Assembly: GCA_009392195.1 (NCBI GenBank)
Contig: VFGY01000016.1
Location: 1-64,000 of the forward strand
DNA from: SAR202 cluster bacterium
GTDB lineage: Bacteria > Chloroflexota > Dehalococcoidia > Lucifugimonadales > OSU-TB39
Reading direction: 5' to 3'
Length of the DNA stretch: 64,000 nt
The notes under the pieces were generated by a model that was not told where the DNA came from, ran no database searches, and worked only from the letters and a program-made list of their open reading frames with translations. The first letter of the stretch is position 1. Every line of letters begins with the position of its first letter. The position numbers and the translations under genes are program-made. Shown here in pieces: positions 9,743-20,138 of this stretch.

Positions 9743-11770
9743 TTGGTTGATGAGATTAGCATGAATAAATTTAAGTTAGTTTCGGATTTTATTGTTACTG
9801 GAGATCAGCCTGATGCACTTAATCAGGTTGTTGACGGTTTGAATAAAGGAATGAAATCACAAACCCTAATGGGAGTAACTGGTAGCGGTAAAACTTTCAC
9901 CGTAGCCAATGTTATCGAAAAAATTCAAGCTCCGACATTGGTTATTGCCCATAATAAAACGCTTGCTGCGCAGCTTGCTACTGAATTCAAGGAATTTTTC
10001 CCGGAAAATGCTGTGGAATATTTCGTGAGTTATTATGATTATTATCAGCCTGAGGCTTATTTACCAAGTACAGATGTATATATAGAAAAGGACGCTGACA
10101 TAAATGACCAATTAGACCAACTTAGACATTCTGCAACTCGCGCTTTGTTGAGTCGAAGAGATGTTTTGATAGTTGCATCAGTGTCCTGTATATTTGGTTT
10201 GGGTTCCCCTGAAGAATATCAATCTTTTGTGGTTAATATTAAAAAGAGTGAACTTTTTTCTCGGAAGCAATTGATAAAAAATTTAATTGATATGCAATAT
10301 GAGAGAAATGATTATGATTTATCTAGAGGTAGATTTAGAGTTAGAGGTGATACTCTTGATATTTTGCCAGTGTATGAAGATGAAGAAGGAGTCAAGATAG
10401 AATTTTGGGGAGATGAGGTTGAAAGGATAACTAAAATGGATCCTCTAACTGGAGAATTGTTAGGTGAAGTTGAATTAGTAGATATATATCCTGCTAAACA
10501 TTTTGTTACTGCGGAAGATAAGTTAAAAGCAGCTATTGAAAGTATCGAGATAGAACTAGACCAAAGGTTGATTGAGCTGAAAAAAGATGCCAAGTTGTTG
10601 GAAGCCCAAAGACTTGAATCTAGAACTAGGTACGATTTAGAAATGCTGAAAGAGAGTGGCTATTGTTCTGGGGTAGAAAATTACTCAAGACATTTGTCGC
10701 AAAGGCAGCCCAATAGTGTTCCTTATACATTAATGGATTATTTTCCAGAAGATTTTGTTTTATTTGTAGATGAATCACATATGACTTTGCCTCAAATTAG
10801 AGCTATGTATGGAGGAGATCGTTCCCGAAAAGAAGTTTTGGTGGACCATGGTTTTAGGTTACCTTCTGCTTTAGATAATCGCCCGTTAAATTTTGAAGAG
10901 TTTATTGCTTCTACCAATCAAGTGGTATTTGTTTCTGCCACTCCTGGCCCTTATGAAAATCAACAGAGTTCACAAACTGTAGAACAGGTGATACGCCCAA
11001 CCGGGTTAGCAGATCCCGAGATAGAGGTGAAAGGAACTATTGACCAGATAGATGATTTATTGAGAGAGATTAAAGTTAGGATAGCAAAATCTGAAAGATG
11101 TTTAGTCACAACACTTACAAAACGAATGGCAGAAGAATTAGCTGAATATCTAATTGAAATGGGGATTAAGACTCATTATTTGCATTCTGAAATAAAAACC
11201 TTTGAAAGAAGTGAGATTTTACGCGACCTTCGGTTAGGTCTATATGATGTAATTGTAGGAATCAATTTATTAAGAGAAGGATTGGATTTACCTGAAGTCA
11301 GCTTAGTGGCAATTTTGGATGCGGATAAGGAAGGATACCTTAGGTCTCATACAGCTTTAATTCAAACGATTGGTAGGGCAGCTAGGCATATTGAAGGTAA
11401 AGTGATTATGTATGCAGATAAAATAACGCGTTCTATGCAAAAAGCTATAGAAGAAACGGAAAGACGACGTAATAAACAAAACGATTATAATAAGAAAAGA
11501 GGAATCACTCCGCGATCAATTAGTAAAACGATTCACGATATTACAGAAAGAATTAGTGATGCAATGTCTACTGAAATTGATGAAAAAGACGTTGTTAATG
11601 TAAATGTAGAAAATGTCGATAAATTAATTGTTGATTTGGAAAAACAAATGAAACGTTCATCCGAAGATTTAGAATTTGAAAAGGCGGCAATAATAAGGGA
11701 CAAAATAATCGAAATAAAAAAATTAAAACAACAACAAAACACAGAAACTATAGATATAGTAATGCAATGA
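9743..11770 (+). CDS. uvrB: excinuclease ABC subunit B
   Basis: [45 protein letters not shown]-terminal UVR motif. Confidence 0.97.
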   Translation: MVDEISMNKFKLVSDFIVTGDQPDALNQVVDGLNKGMKSQTLMGVTGSGKTFTVANVIEKIQAPTLVIAHNKTLAAQLATEFKEFFPENAVEYFVSYYDYYQPEAYLPSTDVYIEKDADINDQLDQLRHSATRALLSRRDVLIVASVSCIFGLGSPEEYQSFVVNIKKSELFSRKQLIKNLIDMQYERNDYDLSRGRFRVRGDTLDILPVYEDEEGVKIEFWGDEVERITKMDPLTGELLGEVELVDIYPAKHFVTAEDKLKAAIESIEIELDQRLIELKKDAKLLEAQRLESRTRYDLEMLKESGYCSGVENYSRHLSQRQPNSVPYTLMDYFPEDFVLFVDESHMTLPQIRAMYGGDRSRKEVLVDHGFRLPSALDNRPLNFEEFIASTNQVVFVSATPGPYENQQSSQTVEQVIRPTGLADPEIEVKGTIDQIDDLLREIKVRIAKSERCLVTTLTKRMAEELAEYLIEMGIKTHYLHSEIKTFERSEILRDLRLGLYDVIVGINLLREGLDLPEVSLVAILDADKEGYLRSHTALIQTIGRAARHIEGKVIMYADKITRSMQKAIEETERRRNKQNDYNKKRGITPRSISKTIHDITERISDAMSTEIDEKDVVNVNVENVDKLIVDLEKQMKRSSEDLEFEKAAIIRDKIIEIKKLKQQQNTETIDIVMQ

Positions 11771-11924
11771 TTTGAGAAATTTATAGCATAATTTTTTTGT
11801 TTCTAATTTGCGTAAATACTGAAATCATGAATGAGTTTATGGAATACTAGCAAAAATTAATATATTATCGAATGTGTACCATATGAATTACAATTCAGAA
11901 TAAATTTATAGAGGTGACAGACTA

Positions 11925-12239
11925 ATGACTGATGAAAAAGCAATAACAGGAGAGGATATATATGAGGCACTTAAAGATGTTTATGACCCTGAAATTCCTG
12001 TTAATGTAGTTGATTTAGGGCTTATTTATGATTGTGCTGTAGAAAATGGTGACGTCAATGTAACAATGACATTGACATTCCCTGGTTGCGGTATGGGTCC
12101 TCAAATCGCTCAGCAAGCGGAGTGGCGTATAGCTGAGATAGATGGGGTAGGAGATGTTTCTGTAGAAATTGTTCATGATCCGCCTTGGAATCCTGACATG
12201 ATTACAGAAGATGGTAAGATAGCTTTAGGTATGGATTAA
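11925..12239 (+). CDS. MIP18/PaaD-like (DUF59) Fe-S assembly protein
   Basis: [42 protein letters not shown]. Confidence 0.9.
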   Translation: MTDEKAITGEDIYEALKDVYDPEIPVNVVDLGLIYDCAVENGDVNVTMTLTFPGCGMGPQIAQQAEWRIAEIDGVGDVSVEIVHDPPWNPDMITEDGKIALGMD

Positions 12240-12289
12240 GTCCACTAAACTTAAAAATATGAATTTACAGTAGATATTTAGGAGAAACG

Positions 12290-13114
12290 ATGGCGGGTAC
12301 TCAAAATCCCCACGGTCATAATCACGGAATGGATTCTGCTCGAGCTAAAGTCGAACAGATGAAAAAACAGTGGGCACAAAAAAAGGCAGTGGCAGATACT
12401 TTAGCTTCAGTTGGAACCAAGGTTGGCGTTTATAGTGGAAAAGGAGGTGTTGGCAAAACTACTGTATCGGTTAATTTAGCTGTTACTTTAGCTCAAACCG
12501 GTAAGGATGTTGGGATTTTAGATGTAGATATTGATTGCCCAAATGTTGTTAGAGCTCTAGGTGTGGCTGAAAAACCTGAAGTTGGAGAAGACAACAAAAT
12601 GATACCTCCTGAGGCATTTGGAGTTAAAGTTATGTCGATGGCTTTTTTCCAAAAAAAAGAAGACGAAGCAATAATTTGGCGTGGTCCAATGATTCATAAT
12701 GCCATTAACCAGTTGTTGCAATCAACTAATTGGGGCAAGTTGGATTATTTGATAGTAGATTTACCACCGGGAACTTCTGATTCACCATTGACAGTAATGC
12801 AGACACTTTCTCTGGATGGTTTCGTTGTTGTAACTACCCCTCAAGACTTATCTAAAATTGATGCTTTACGCTCAATTAACATGATTAAAAAGCTAAACAT
12901 ACCTGTGTTGGGCGTAGTGGAAAATTTTTCAGGCGAAATTTTTGGAACTGGTGCAGGTAAGGCGTTAGCTAATTTAGCCAAAGTAGATCATTTAGGAAAT
13001 TTATCATTGAAAGTAGACTATCGTGAGTCTTTAAAACCTACTGTGTTGACTAGTTCAGATGTGAAGCAAGAATATGAGTTAGTTGCTTCTAATACTATTA
13101 AAGTTTTACAATAA
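12290..13114 (+). CDS. Mrp/NBP35/ApbC-like P-loop ATPase
   Basis: GVYSGKGGVGKTTVSVNLA; LIVDLPPGTSD; directly after DUF59 gene. Confidence 0.92.
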   Translation: MAGTQNPHGHNHGMDSARAKVEQMKKQWAQKKAVADTLASVGTKVGVYSGKGGVGKTTVSVNLAVTLAQTGKDVGILDVDIDCPNVVRALGVAEKPEVGEDNKMIPPEAFGVKVMSMAFFQKKEDEAIIWRGPMIHNAINQLLQSTNWGKLDYLIVDLPPGTSDSPLTVMQTLSLDGFVVVTTPQDLSKIDALRSINMIKKLNIPVLGVVENFSGEIFGTGAGKALANLAKVDHLGNLSLKVDYRESLKPTVLTSSDVKQEYELVASNTIKVLQ

Positions 13115-13157
13115 TCTTTCTGTATTTTGATGAAGTTGTTTTATCTGGAGAATTACA

Positions 13158-14450
13158 GTGAGTCAACTTGCTATTTATGGTGGCCCCCAAACTATAACTC
13201 ATGATTTCGGAGAGATCTTTGATTGGCCTATTATAACCAACGAAGATGAATCTGCTGTTTTGGATATACTTAGGACAAGAAATATGTCCGGTATTGACGT
13301 TACTATTAAGTTTGAACGTGAATTTGCAAGATATCATGGCGTAGAGTACGCTCTAGCTACAAATAATGGAACTGCTGCTGTTCATTCGGCAATGTTTGCA
13401 TGTGGTATTGGAATAGGGGATGAGGTTATATGCCAAAGTTCTACTTTTTGGGCGTCTGTGTTACCAGTCTTAAATTTGGGTGGAACGGTTGTTTTTGCAG
13501 ATATTGATAAGAATACCTTAACTTTAGATCCGATTGATGTTGAAAGTAAGATTACAAGAAATACCAAAGCCATAATTGTAGTACATTATTTCGGACATCC
13601 TACGGATATGGATCCTATAATGGATATTGCTAAGAAAAATGGCATTAAAGTCATTGAAGATGTTTCTCATGCACATGGAGGATTTTATAAAGGCAGACTT
13701 TTAGGGACAATTGGCGATGTTGGTGCTATGTCAGTTATGTCTGAAAAAGGATTTGCTATTGGAGAAGGTGGTGTTTTAATTACCCGCGACCAGAAAATTT
13801 ACGAACGTGCCATAGCATTTGGTCATTATGAGAGAACAGGTGGATTTGGAACTAGGTCAACTAGTGACTTAATCCAGGACAAAGAATTGCAACGATTTTC
13901 GGGTACTCCGTTGGGTGGTTTCAAATATCGAATGCACCAAATGTCTTCTGCAATAGGTAGGGTCCAATTGAAATATTATAAGCAACGAATGCTTGAAATT
14001 CAAAAGGCAATGAACTACTTTTGGGATTTGTTAGAAGATGTACCTGGAGTCAAATCTCATCGCACTTCCATTAATTCTGGAAGTACCATGGGAGGTTGGT
14101 ATATGCCTCATGGGATTTATTGCCCAGAGGAAATTGGAGATATATCCCTTGAAAAATACTGTGAAGTTGTCCGAGCTGAAGGAGTTTATACAAAGCCCGG
14201 AATGAATGAATTGCTGCATTTAAAGCCTATATTTAATGATGCTGATATATATGGTCATGGCATACCCACAAGAATAGCTAACTCGAATAATGATATACGA
14301 CAAATGAAAGGTAGTTTACCTATATGTGAATTTATGTCTGACAGAGTGTTTTCGATTCCTTGGTTTAAACATTATAGACCGGATGTGATAGAGCAGTATG
14401 CTAGTGCATTTGCAAAAGTATCCAATTTAGCTGCAGAAATAGAACAATGA
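13158..14450 (+). CDS. DegT/DnrJ/EryC1/StrS family aminotransferase
   Basis: LATNNGTAAVHSAMFACGIGIGDEVICQ; VIEDVSHAHGG; SEKGFAIGEGG with candidate PLP Lys. Confidence 0.93.
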   Translation: MSQLAIYGGPQTITHDFGEIFDWPIITNEDESAVLDILRTRNMSGIDVTIKFEREFARYHGVEYALATNNGTAAVHSAMFACGIGIGDEVICQSSTFWASVLPVLNLGGTVVFADIDKNTLTLDPIDVESKITRNTKAIIVVHYFGHPTDMDPIMDIAKKNGIKVIEDVSHAHGGFYKGRLLGTIGDVGAMSVMSEKGFAIGEGGVLITRDQKIYERAIAFGHYERTGGFGTRSTSDLIQDKELQRFSGTPLGGFKYRMHQMSSAIGRVQLKYYKQRMLEIQKAMNYFWDLLEDVPGVKSHRTSINSGSTMGGWYMPHGIYCPEEIGDISLEKYCEVVRAEGVYTKPGMNELLHLKPIFNDADIYGHGIPTRIANSNNDIRQMKGSLPICEFMSDRVFSIPWFKHYRPDVIEQYASAFAKVSNLAAEIEQ

Positions 14451-14471
14451 GGTTACAAAATCATAACAAGT

Positions 14472-15524
14472 TTATAAATTACTGACTCTGTAATATAGCT
14501 TTTGTATTTGCCTGTTTAAAATGAACTTGAGTGTTTTGTCATTGTGAATCAAAAAAAGAGATTTCGTTATCATTATATAAATCCACTTTCTTTTGACTTT
14601 GATTGGGGTTTTTAAATCATGTTGATTCTTGTTAGAAGCTAATTTATTTAAAGTTTCAACACCTATCAAAAACGGCCATAATGCCGCTAGTCTTAACCTT
14701 GGTAAAGATTTAGGAATAAGCATGATGTATGTCGCCGCTCTTACATAATACTTCGTTGCTAGTGGTAATAATTCTGATAAAGCTAATCCGATTTGATTTT
14801 CATGATGATTTAACAGTTTATAGGAATCAAAATTGAGATGTTCTAAGCTACTTTTGGGTATATAGCATTTTCCTTCAATTAGGTCGGAGTTGAAATCACG
14901 AATAATATTTGTTAGTTGAAGAGCTTTTCCGAAATCACTTGAAAGCTCAAAAAAATAATCAGTATCAGATAATTCTAATTTCTTTTCATGCAACAAAATT
15001 AAATTACTAAAGAATTCTCCTACACTTCCAGCAATTTTGTATATATAAGTATCTAATTCAGAGTATGTATTCAAAAAATTGACTTCATTTGGTGAATGAG
15101 GGACTAACTTTTCAAGTTCGAATGACATACCGTCAGTAATGTGTAGGAGTACTTTTGAAACAATGTGTTGATTTTCTGATGATAAATTATCAAAAACCTT
15201 TTTGTAAGATGTTATTTTTGAACAGCATCCCTTAATGTTGCAATGGAGTGATTTGCTTAGGTCGTTGTTACTTAAAGTATTTGTGAAGGATTTGCGAATT
15301 TCATATAAATGAGAAGTTTTGGAATTTATCGGAAGAGATTCATTGTCTACAATATCATCTATATATCTTGCTATTAAATAAGCTATGCCCGCAGGAGTAA
15401 AAATTTCCCTTGGCAATACTTTAAGCGTTAGGTAAAACGATCTAGAAACCATTTTCAGTTCGTTATGTATAAACGCTTTTTCTTTTGAGGACAATTGACT
15501 TTTAGTTATTTGCGAGATTTTCAT
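14472..15524 (-). CDS. squalene/phytoene synthase family protein
   Basis: RSFYLTLKVLP, RYIDDIVDNE and LTNIIRDFNSDLIEGKCYIP (two Asp-rich motifs). Confidence 0.9.
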   Translation of the reverse strand: MKISQITKSQLSSKEKAFIHNELKMVSRSFYLTLKVLPREIFTPAGIAYLIARYIDDIVDNESLPINSKTSHLYEIRKSFTNTLSNNDLSKSLHCNIKGCCSKITSYKKVFDNLSSENQHIVSKVLLHITDGMSFELEKLVPHSPNEVNFLNTYSELDTYIYKIAGSVGEFFSNLILLHEKKLELSDTDYFFELSSDFGKALQLTNIIRDFNSDLIEGKCYIPKSSLEHLNFDSYKLLNHHENQIGLALSELLPLATKYYVRAATYIMLIPKSLPRLRLAALWPFLIGVETLNKLASNKNQHDLKTPIKVKRKWIYIMITKSLFLIHNDKTLKFILNRQIQKLYYRVSNL

Positions 15525-15692
15525 TTGTTAAATTAATTAGGTGGATTTGTTAATCTAACTTAACTACATTGATAAATATAATTAAAGACTAGTTTTATTT
15601 CAAAAGACTATATTGTTATAATTGCGCTTATAGTAGTATAAGCTAGATTTATATTAACTGATATTTTATATTTAAAGGTTTTAAATTCAACT

Positions 15693-16391
15693 ATGAGTAC
15701 CGATATCCCTTTATTGGAAACCAAATTACTGTCTAAAACGTTTGATGCTGGTGAAGATTCGATACAACCCCTACAATCAATAAATTTCACCGCAAAATCT
15801 GGTAATTTTATAGCTATTATGGGGCCATCTGGTTCTGGTAAAACAACTTTGCTTAATTTGATGGCTGGTTTAGATAAACCAACTGATGGGAAAGTTTTGT
15901 TTGAAGGAAAAGATGTAGTTCAAATGTCTGAAAAAGAATTGACTCAGTTTAGACGACATAGTCTAGGTTTTGTTTTTCAATCTTTTATGTTAATGCCATT
16001 ATTGTCCGCTTTTGAAAATGTTGAATTAGTATTAAGAATCGCAGGTGTTGGAGCTTCTCAAAGAAAGGATAGAACTTTAAAGGCTTTAGAAATGGTGGGT
16101 ATGTCACATAGGATGAATCATAGGCCTCACGAATTATCCGGAGGAGAAAAACAAAGGGTTGCAATAGCAAGAGCTACTGTATCTGATCCATATATAATAT
16201 TTGCAGATGAGCCTACAGCAGAATTGGATTCGATTAATGCTCAAGCAATATTCAGTATCTTTAAGCAATTGACCATTGAAAAGGGTATGACTGTTATTAC
16301 TACTACACATGATGCTACATTAATCGATATGGCGTCTGAAGTTTATGAAATAAGGGACGGCGTTCTTCATAGAAAAGTTGCGACCAACTAA
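15693..16391 (+). CDS. ABC transporter ATP-binding protein (LolD/MacB-like)
   Basis: IMGPSGSGKTTLLNLMAGLDKPTDGKV; LSGGEKQRVAIARA; FADEPTAELD. Confidence 0.94.
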   Translation: MSTDIPLLETKLLSKTFDAGEDSIQPLQSINFTAKSGNFIAIMGPSGSGKTTLLNLMAGLDKPTDGKVLFEGKDVVQMSEKELTQFRRHSLGFVFQSFMLMPLLSAFENVELVLRIAGVGASQRKDRTLKALEMVGMSHRMNHRPHELSGGEKQRVAIARATVSDPYIIFADEPTAELDSINAQAIFSIFKQLTIEKGMTVITTTHDATLIDMASEVYEIRDGVLHRKVATN

Positions 16392-16517
16392 GTATTTTTA
16401 AAGCGTTTGATTTTTGTGTATGTCATTATTTCTTTATTGGCAAATTTGTTTGATTATTGATTATTCTAATAAGTTGAACCAAAGGTGCTAATAAGATAAC
16501 TTTGATTGAGAAATTCA

Positions 16518-16538
16518 TTTGACTTTTAGACGGTCAAA
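16518..16538. promoter_or_regulatory. inverted repeat TTTGAC-N9-GTCAAA overlapping a candidate -35; putative operator
   Basis: Perfect 6+6 palindrome 16518-16523/16533-16538 upstream of the dehydrogenase gene; TTGACT-16-TATTAC promoter-like. Confidence 0.4.
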
Positions 16539-16573
16539 AGTATTACATGATTTGAACCCGGAGGTGTATTAAT

Positions 16574-17554
16574 ATGTCTAAGCCGAGAGCTTTGGTTACG
16601 CGTGGTATATTTGATGAAGCGTTAGAAATGATAAGAGAGACCATCGATGTTGATTTATGGGAAGATGAGATGCCTCCTAGTAGAGATGTGTTACTTGAAA
16701 AAGTTAAAGGTGTTGATGGATTGTTATGTTTGTTAACGGATAAAGTTGATTCAGAACTTATGGACACAGCTGGTCCGCAATTGAAAGTAGTAAGCCAGAT
16801 AGCTGTGGGGTTTGATAATATTGATATTCCTGAGGCAACAAGACGTAATATACCTGTAGGTAATACACCTGATGTTTTGACCCAAACAACTGCCGATGCT
16901 GCATGGGCTTTGTTACTAGCAGCAGCAAGGCGAATAGGTGAAAGTGAAAGAGCCGTACGTTCAGGAAATTGGCGTACTTGGCATCCATTACATTATTTGG
17001 GACAAGATGTATACAATGCTACATTGGGCATAATTGGTATGGGCCGCATAGGGATAGAGGTTGCTAAAAGAAGCTCGGGGTTTAATATGCAAGTTTTGTA
17101 TAGTGACATATACAGAAGAGAGGATCTTGAAAAAGAATATGGATTCAAATATGTAGATCTTGAGACCATTTATAAAGAGAGTGATTTTATAAGCGTACAT
17201 ACAGTATTGAGTGAAGAGACCCATCATCTAATAAGTACAAAAGAATTTGGTATTATGAAAAATAATGCAGTGATTGTTAATGCTGCTAGAGGTCCTATTA
17301 TTGATTCAAAAGCACTGTATAAAGCTCTTAGCGAACAAACAATTGCTGCTGCTGGTCTTGACGTTACTGATCCTGAACCAATACCTGTAGACGATCCTTT
17401 GTTGACTTTAGAAAATTGTGTTATTGTTCCCCATATTGCTAGTGCTAGTGTAAAAACTAGACGAGAAATGTCTATGATATCGGCAGAGAATTTAATTAGA
17501 GGTATCAAGGGAGAAAGATTGTTAACTCCTGTTAACCCTGAGGTTTACGATTAA
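16574..17554 (+). CDS. D-2-hydroxyacid dehydrogenase (glyoxylate/hydroxypyruvate reductase-like)
   Basis: TTADAAWALLLAAARRIGESERAVRSGNW; LGIIGMGRIGIEVAKR; NAARGPIIDSKAL. Confidence 0.92.
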   Translation: MSKPRALVTRGIFDEALEMIRETIDVDLWEDEMPPSRDVLLEKVKGVDGLLCLLTDKVDSELMDTAGPQLKVVSQIAVGFDNIDIPEATRRNIPVGNTPDVLTQTTADAAWALLLAAARRIGESERAVRSGNWRTWHPLHYLGQDVYNATLGIIGMGRIGIEVAKRSSGFNMQVLYSDIYRREDLEKEYGFKYVDLETIYKESDFISVHTVLSEETHHLISTKEFGIMKNNAVIVNAARGPIIDSKALYKALSEQTIAAAGLDVTDPEPIPVDDPLLTLENCVIVPHIASASVKTRREMSMISAENLIRGIKGERLLTPVNPEVYD

Positions 17555-17616
17555 AAGATATGCGTTTAATTGACGGAGGTATGAACTAAAATCACTCTTT
17601 TTGCGCGAGGTGCTTA

Positions 17617-20112
17617 ATGACTAAATATGAAACATTAGATTTATCTGATATTTGTAATGTTGGTTTGAGTGAGGTTCCATTAAAACCTGCTTTTGGGCTT
17701 CAAGAATATAGAGGTATTCCGTTCATTATAGGTGGCGACTCTCAAGATGAATCGAATTTATTCTTGAAATTGGATTCCAATTCTGGTCCAGTTCGAATAA
17801 AGGTTAATAAAAAAGCATATCAAGTTATATTTGCACATAGGCTATTAGATTCAAAATTTATGAAAGATGGAAGTATAGGGTGTAATGCAGCTGAATACAA
17901 ATTTTTCATGAAAGATGGAAGTGAAAAATCTACCTTCATTAGAGAAAGATTTGAGATTTCATCGATATTGAAGGATGCAATCCCCGGTGTTCCTGGATCT
18001 CCATTTTCTGCCGTACCGGATTTGGATGACTCGTTGATGGATAGGTTTGAAGGTCCTTGGGATCAAATTGGAAGGCGACAAATGGAATCCTCACAAGCTA
18101 CTGTACGAGATTATTATTTGTGGAATTGGTGTAATGAATTATCAGATACAGAAATTGATTATATTGAAATGATACCAGGAGAATTACCTGTTTTAATAGC
18201 GGCAATCACCTTGTCGAAAGTGAATGAAAATCCTTTTGCACGTGTTGGGAAAAGACCGGTGAAGATTAGAGTGAATAGTAATGATCTGAAAGAAATTCCA
18301 GGTGAGACTTTGGAGATTGAGGTTGATACTGGTGTATCAACCTATCCTCATTCTTTACCTGAAGATTCTGCTGATAAATTTATCGAGGATAAATTCAAAG
18401 GATGGGGTGAACGTGAAAATTCTGTTTCCACTTCGTCTTATGTTGATATCGCGGCTACGAATTCAGCCGATATTAAAGTTAGGCAAAACGGAAACGAAAT
18501 TGGTTCTGCATCTTGGGGTAAATTGTTGAAAGATAAGACATCTAAATCTGACAAAGTAGACTTTAAACTTATAGAAGATGGGAAAAATTGGGTTCATGTT
18601 AAAGTTGTTGATGATGAAACTAACAAAATAGTTCCTTGCCGAGTGCATTTCAGATCTCCTGAAGGAGTCCCATACCAGCCACATGGTCACCATAATCAGG
18701 TTAATACCAATTTAGAAACTTGGCATATTGACATAGGCGGAGATGTGAGACTTGGTCGCGTTACATATGCATATATAGATGGAACCAGTCAGGGCTGGTT
18801 GCCCAGAGGAGAAGTAATTGTAGATATAGCAAGAGGCTTTGAATACGAGCCACTAAGAGTCAAAGAATTTATTAAGCCAGGCCAAAGGGAATTAAATTTG
18901 CGATTGAAAAGATGGACCAATATGAATAAAAAGAATTGGTATAGTGGAGATTCCCATGTACATTTTTTGGGGACACAAGGTGCACATACTGAATCTATGG
19001 GAGAAGATTTGAATGTTGTTAACCTCTTGCAATCACAATGGGGAAGTTTGTTCACTAATAAGGAGGATTTTACAGGACACCCTAGTGTTTCTCAAAATGG
19101 AGACAATATAGTATATGTATCCCAAGAGAATAGACAGCATTTTATGGGACACATGATATTGTGGGGGTTGAAAAAGGCTGTAATGCCTTGGTGTACCGAT
19201 GGTCCAGGGGAGGGAGATATTGGAGGAGCGATGGAGACTACCTTAAGCCATTGGGCTGATGAAGCTCACGAACAAGGTGCTTATGTTATTAGTCCTCACT
19301 TTCCTAATCCTAATGGAGAACCAGCAACATTGATTGCAACAGGTCGTTTAGATGGTATTGAGATGTTGAGACAAACTGAATATAACCACCAAGAATATTA
19401 CAGATATTTGAATTGTGGGTATAAGCTTCCGTTAGTAGGCGGGACAGATAAAATGGATAGTAATGTACCAGTTGGGTTATATCGTACATATGTACGTTTA
19501 GATGATGATCAGGAATTCACTTATAAGAATTGGTGTGAAAATGTGAAAAAAGGACGTACATTTTTGAGTGGTGGTCCGATTATAGACTTGAATGTTGAAG
19601 GAGCAGGAATTGGTGATGTGTTCCGTGTTTCTGGACCAGGTGAAATACAAATAAGTGCATATGCAGAGAGCATCATCCCGATAAATACGCTAGAGATTAT
19701 TTGTAACGGTAAGGTAGTAGCATCTGCCAACTCTACGTCAGGTGCACGCAGGCTTGAAATCAATGAGAAATTAAAAGTAGATTCCCATAGTTGGATTGCA
19801 GCTAGGGCTGGAGGCCCAAGTTATTTTGGTGATTTGAACCATATGGATGTATGGAATAGGGGTGTGTTTGCACATACTTCTCCAATATATATTGAATGTG
19901 GGGGTAAGTGGCAAATGTTTGATCGTCTTACTGCTGAATATATGTTGAACTTGATAAATGGCAGCATGACTTATATAAACAATCTTTCGACCCAGGATGA
20001 TCATAATAGAGTTACTCACCATCATCATTCCCATGATCATATGGAATTTTTGCAAAAGCCATTCAAAGAAGCACGCAAGCTTATATCAGAAAGAATTCGT
20101 AATAATATTTGA
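17617..20112 (+). CDS. CehA/McbA-type PHP-like metallohydrolase with His-rich C-terminus
   Basis: NWYSGDSHVHFLGTQGAHTESMGEDLNVVNLLQ; VISPHFPNP; VGGTDKMD. Confidence 0.75.
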   Translation: MTKYETLDLSDICNVGLSEVPLKPAFGLQEYRGIPFIIGGDSQDESNLFLKLDSNSGPVRIKVNKKAYQVIFAHRLLDSKFMKDGSIGCNAAEYKFFMKDGSEKSTFIRERFEISSILKDAIPGVPGSPFSAVPDLDDSLMDRFEGPWDQIGRRQMESSQATVRDYYLWNWCNELSDTEIDYIEMIPGELPVLIAAITLSKVNENPFARVGKRPVKIRVNSNDLKEIPGETLEIEVDTGVSTYPHSLPEDSADKFIEDKFKGWGERENSVSTSSYVDIAATNSADIKVRQNGNEIGSASWGKLLKDKTSKSDKVDFKLIEDGKNWVHVKVVDDETNKIVPCRVHFRSPEGVPYQPHGHHNQVNTNLETWHIDIGGDVRLGRVTYAYIDGTSQGWLPRGEVIVDIARGFEYEPLRVKEFIKPGQRELNLRLKRWTNMNKKNWYSGDSHVHFLGTQGAHTESMGEDLNVVNLLQSQWGSLFTNKEDFTGHPSVSQNGDNIVYVSQENRQHFMGHMILWGLKKAVMPWCTDGPGEGDIGGAMETTLSHWADEAHEQGAYVISPHFPNPNGEPATLIATGRLDGIEMLRQTEYNHQEYYRYLNCGYKLPLVGGTDKMDSNVPVGLYRTYVRLDDDQEFTYKNWCENVKKGRTFLSGGPIIDLNVEGAGIGDVFRVSGPGEIQISAYAESIIPINTLEIICNGKVVASANSTSGARRLEINEKLKVDSHSWIAARAGGPSYFGDLNHMDVWNRGVFAHTSPIYIECGGKWQMFDRLTAEYMLNLINGSMTYINNLSTQDDHNRVTHHHHSHDHMEFLQKPFKEARKLISERIRNNI

Positions 20113-20138
20113 ATTTGTATATTCTTTGGAGCTAAGAC

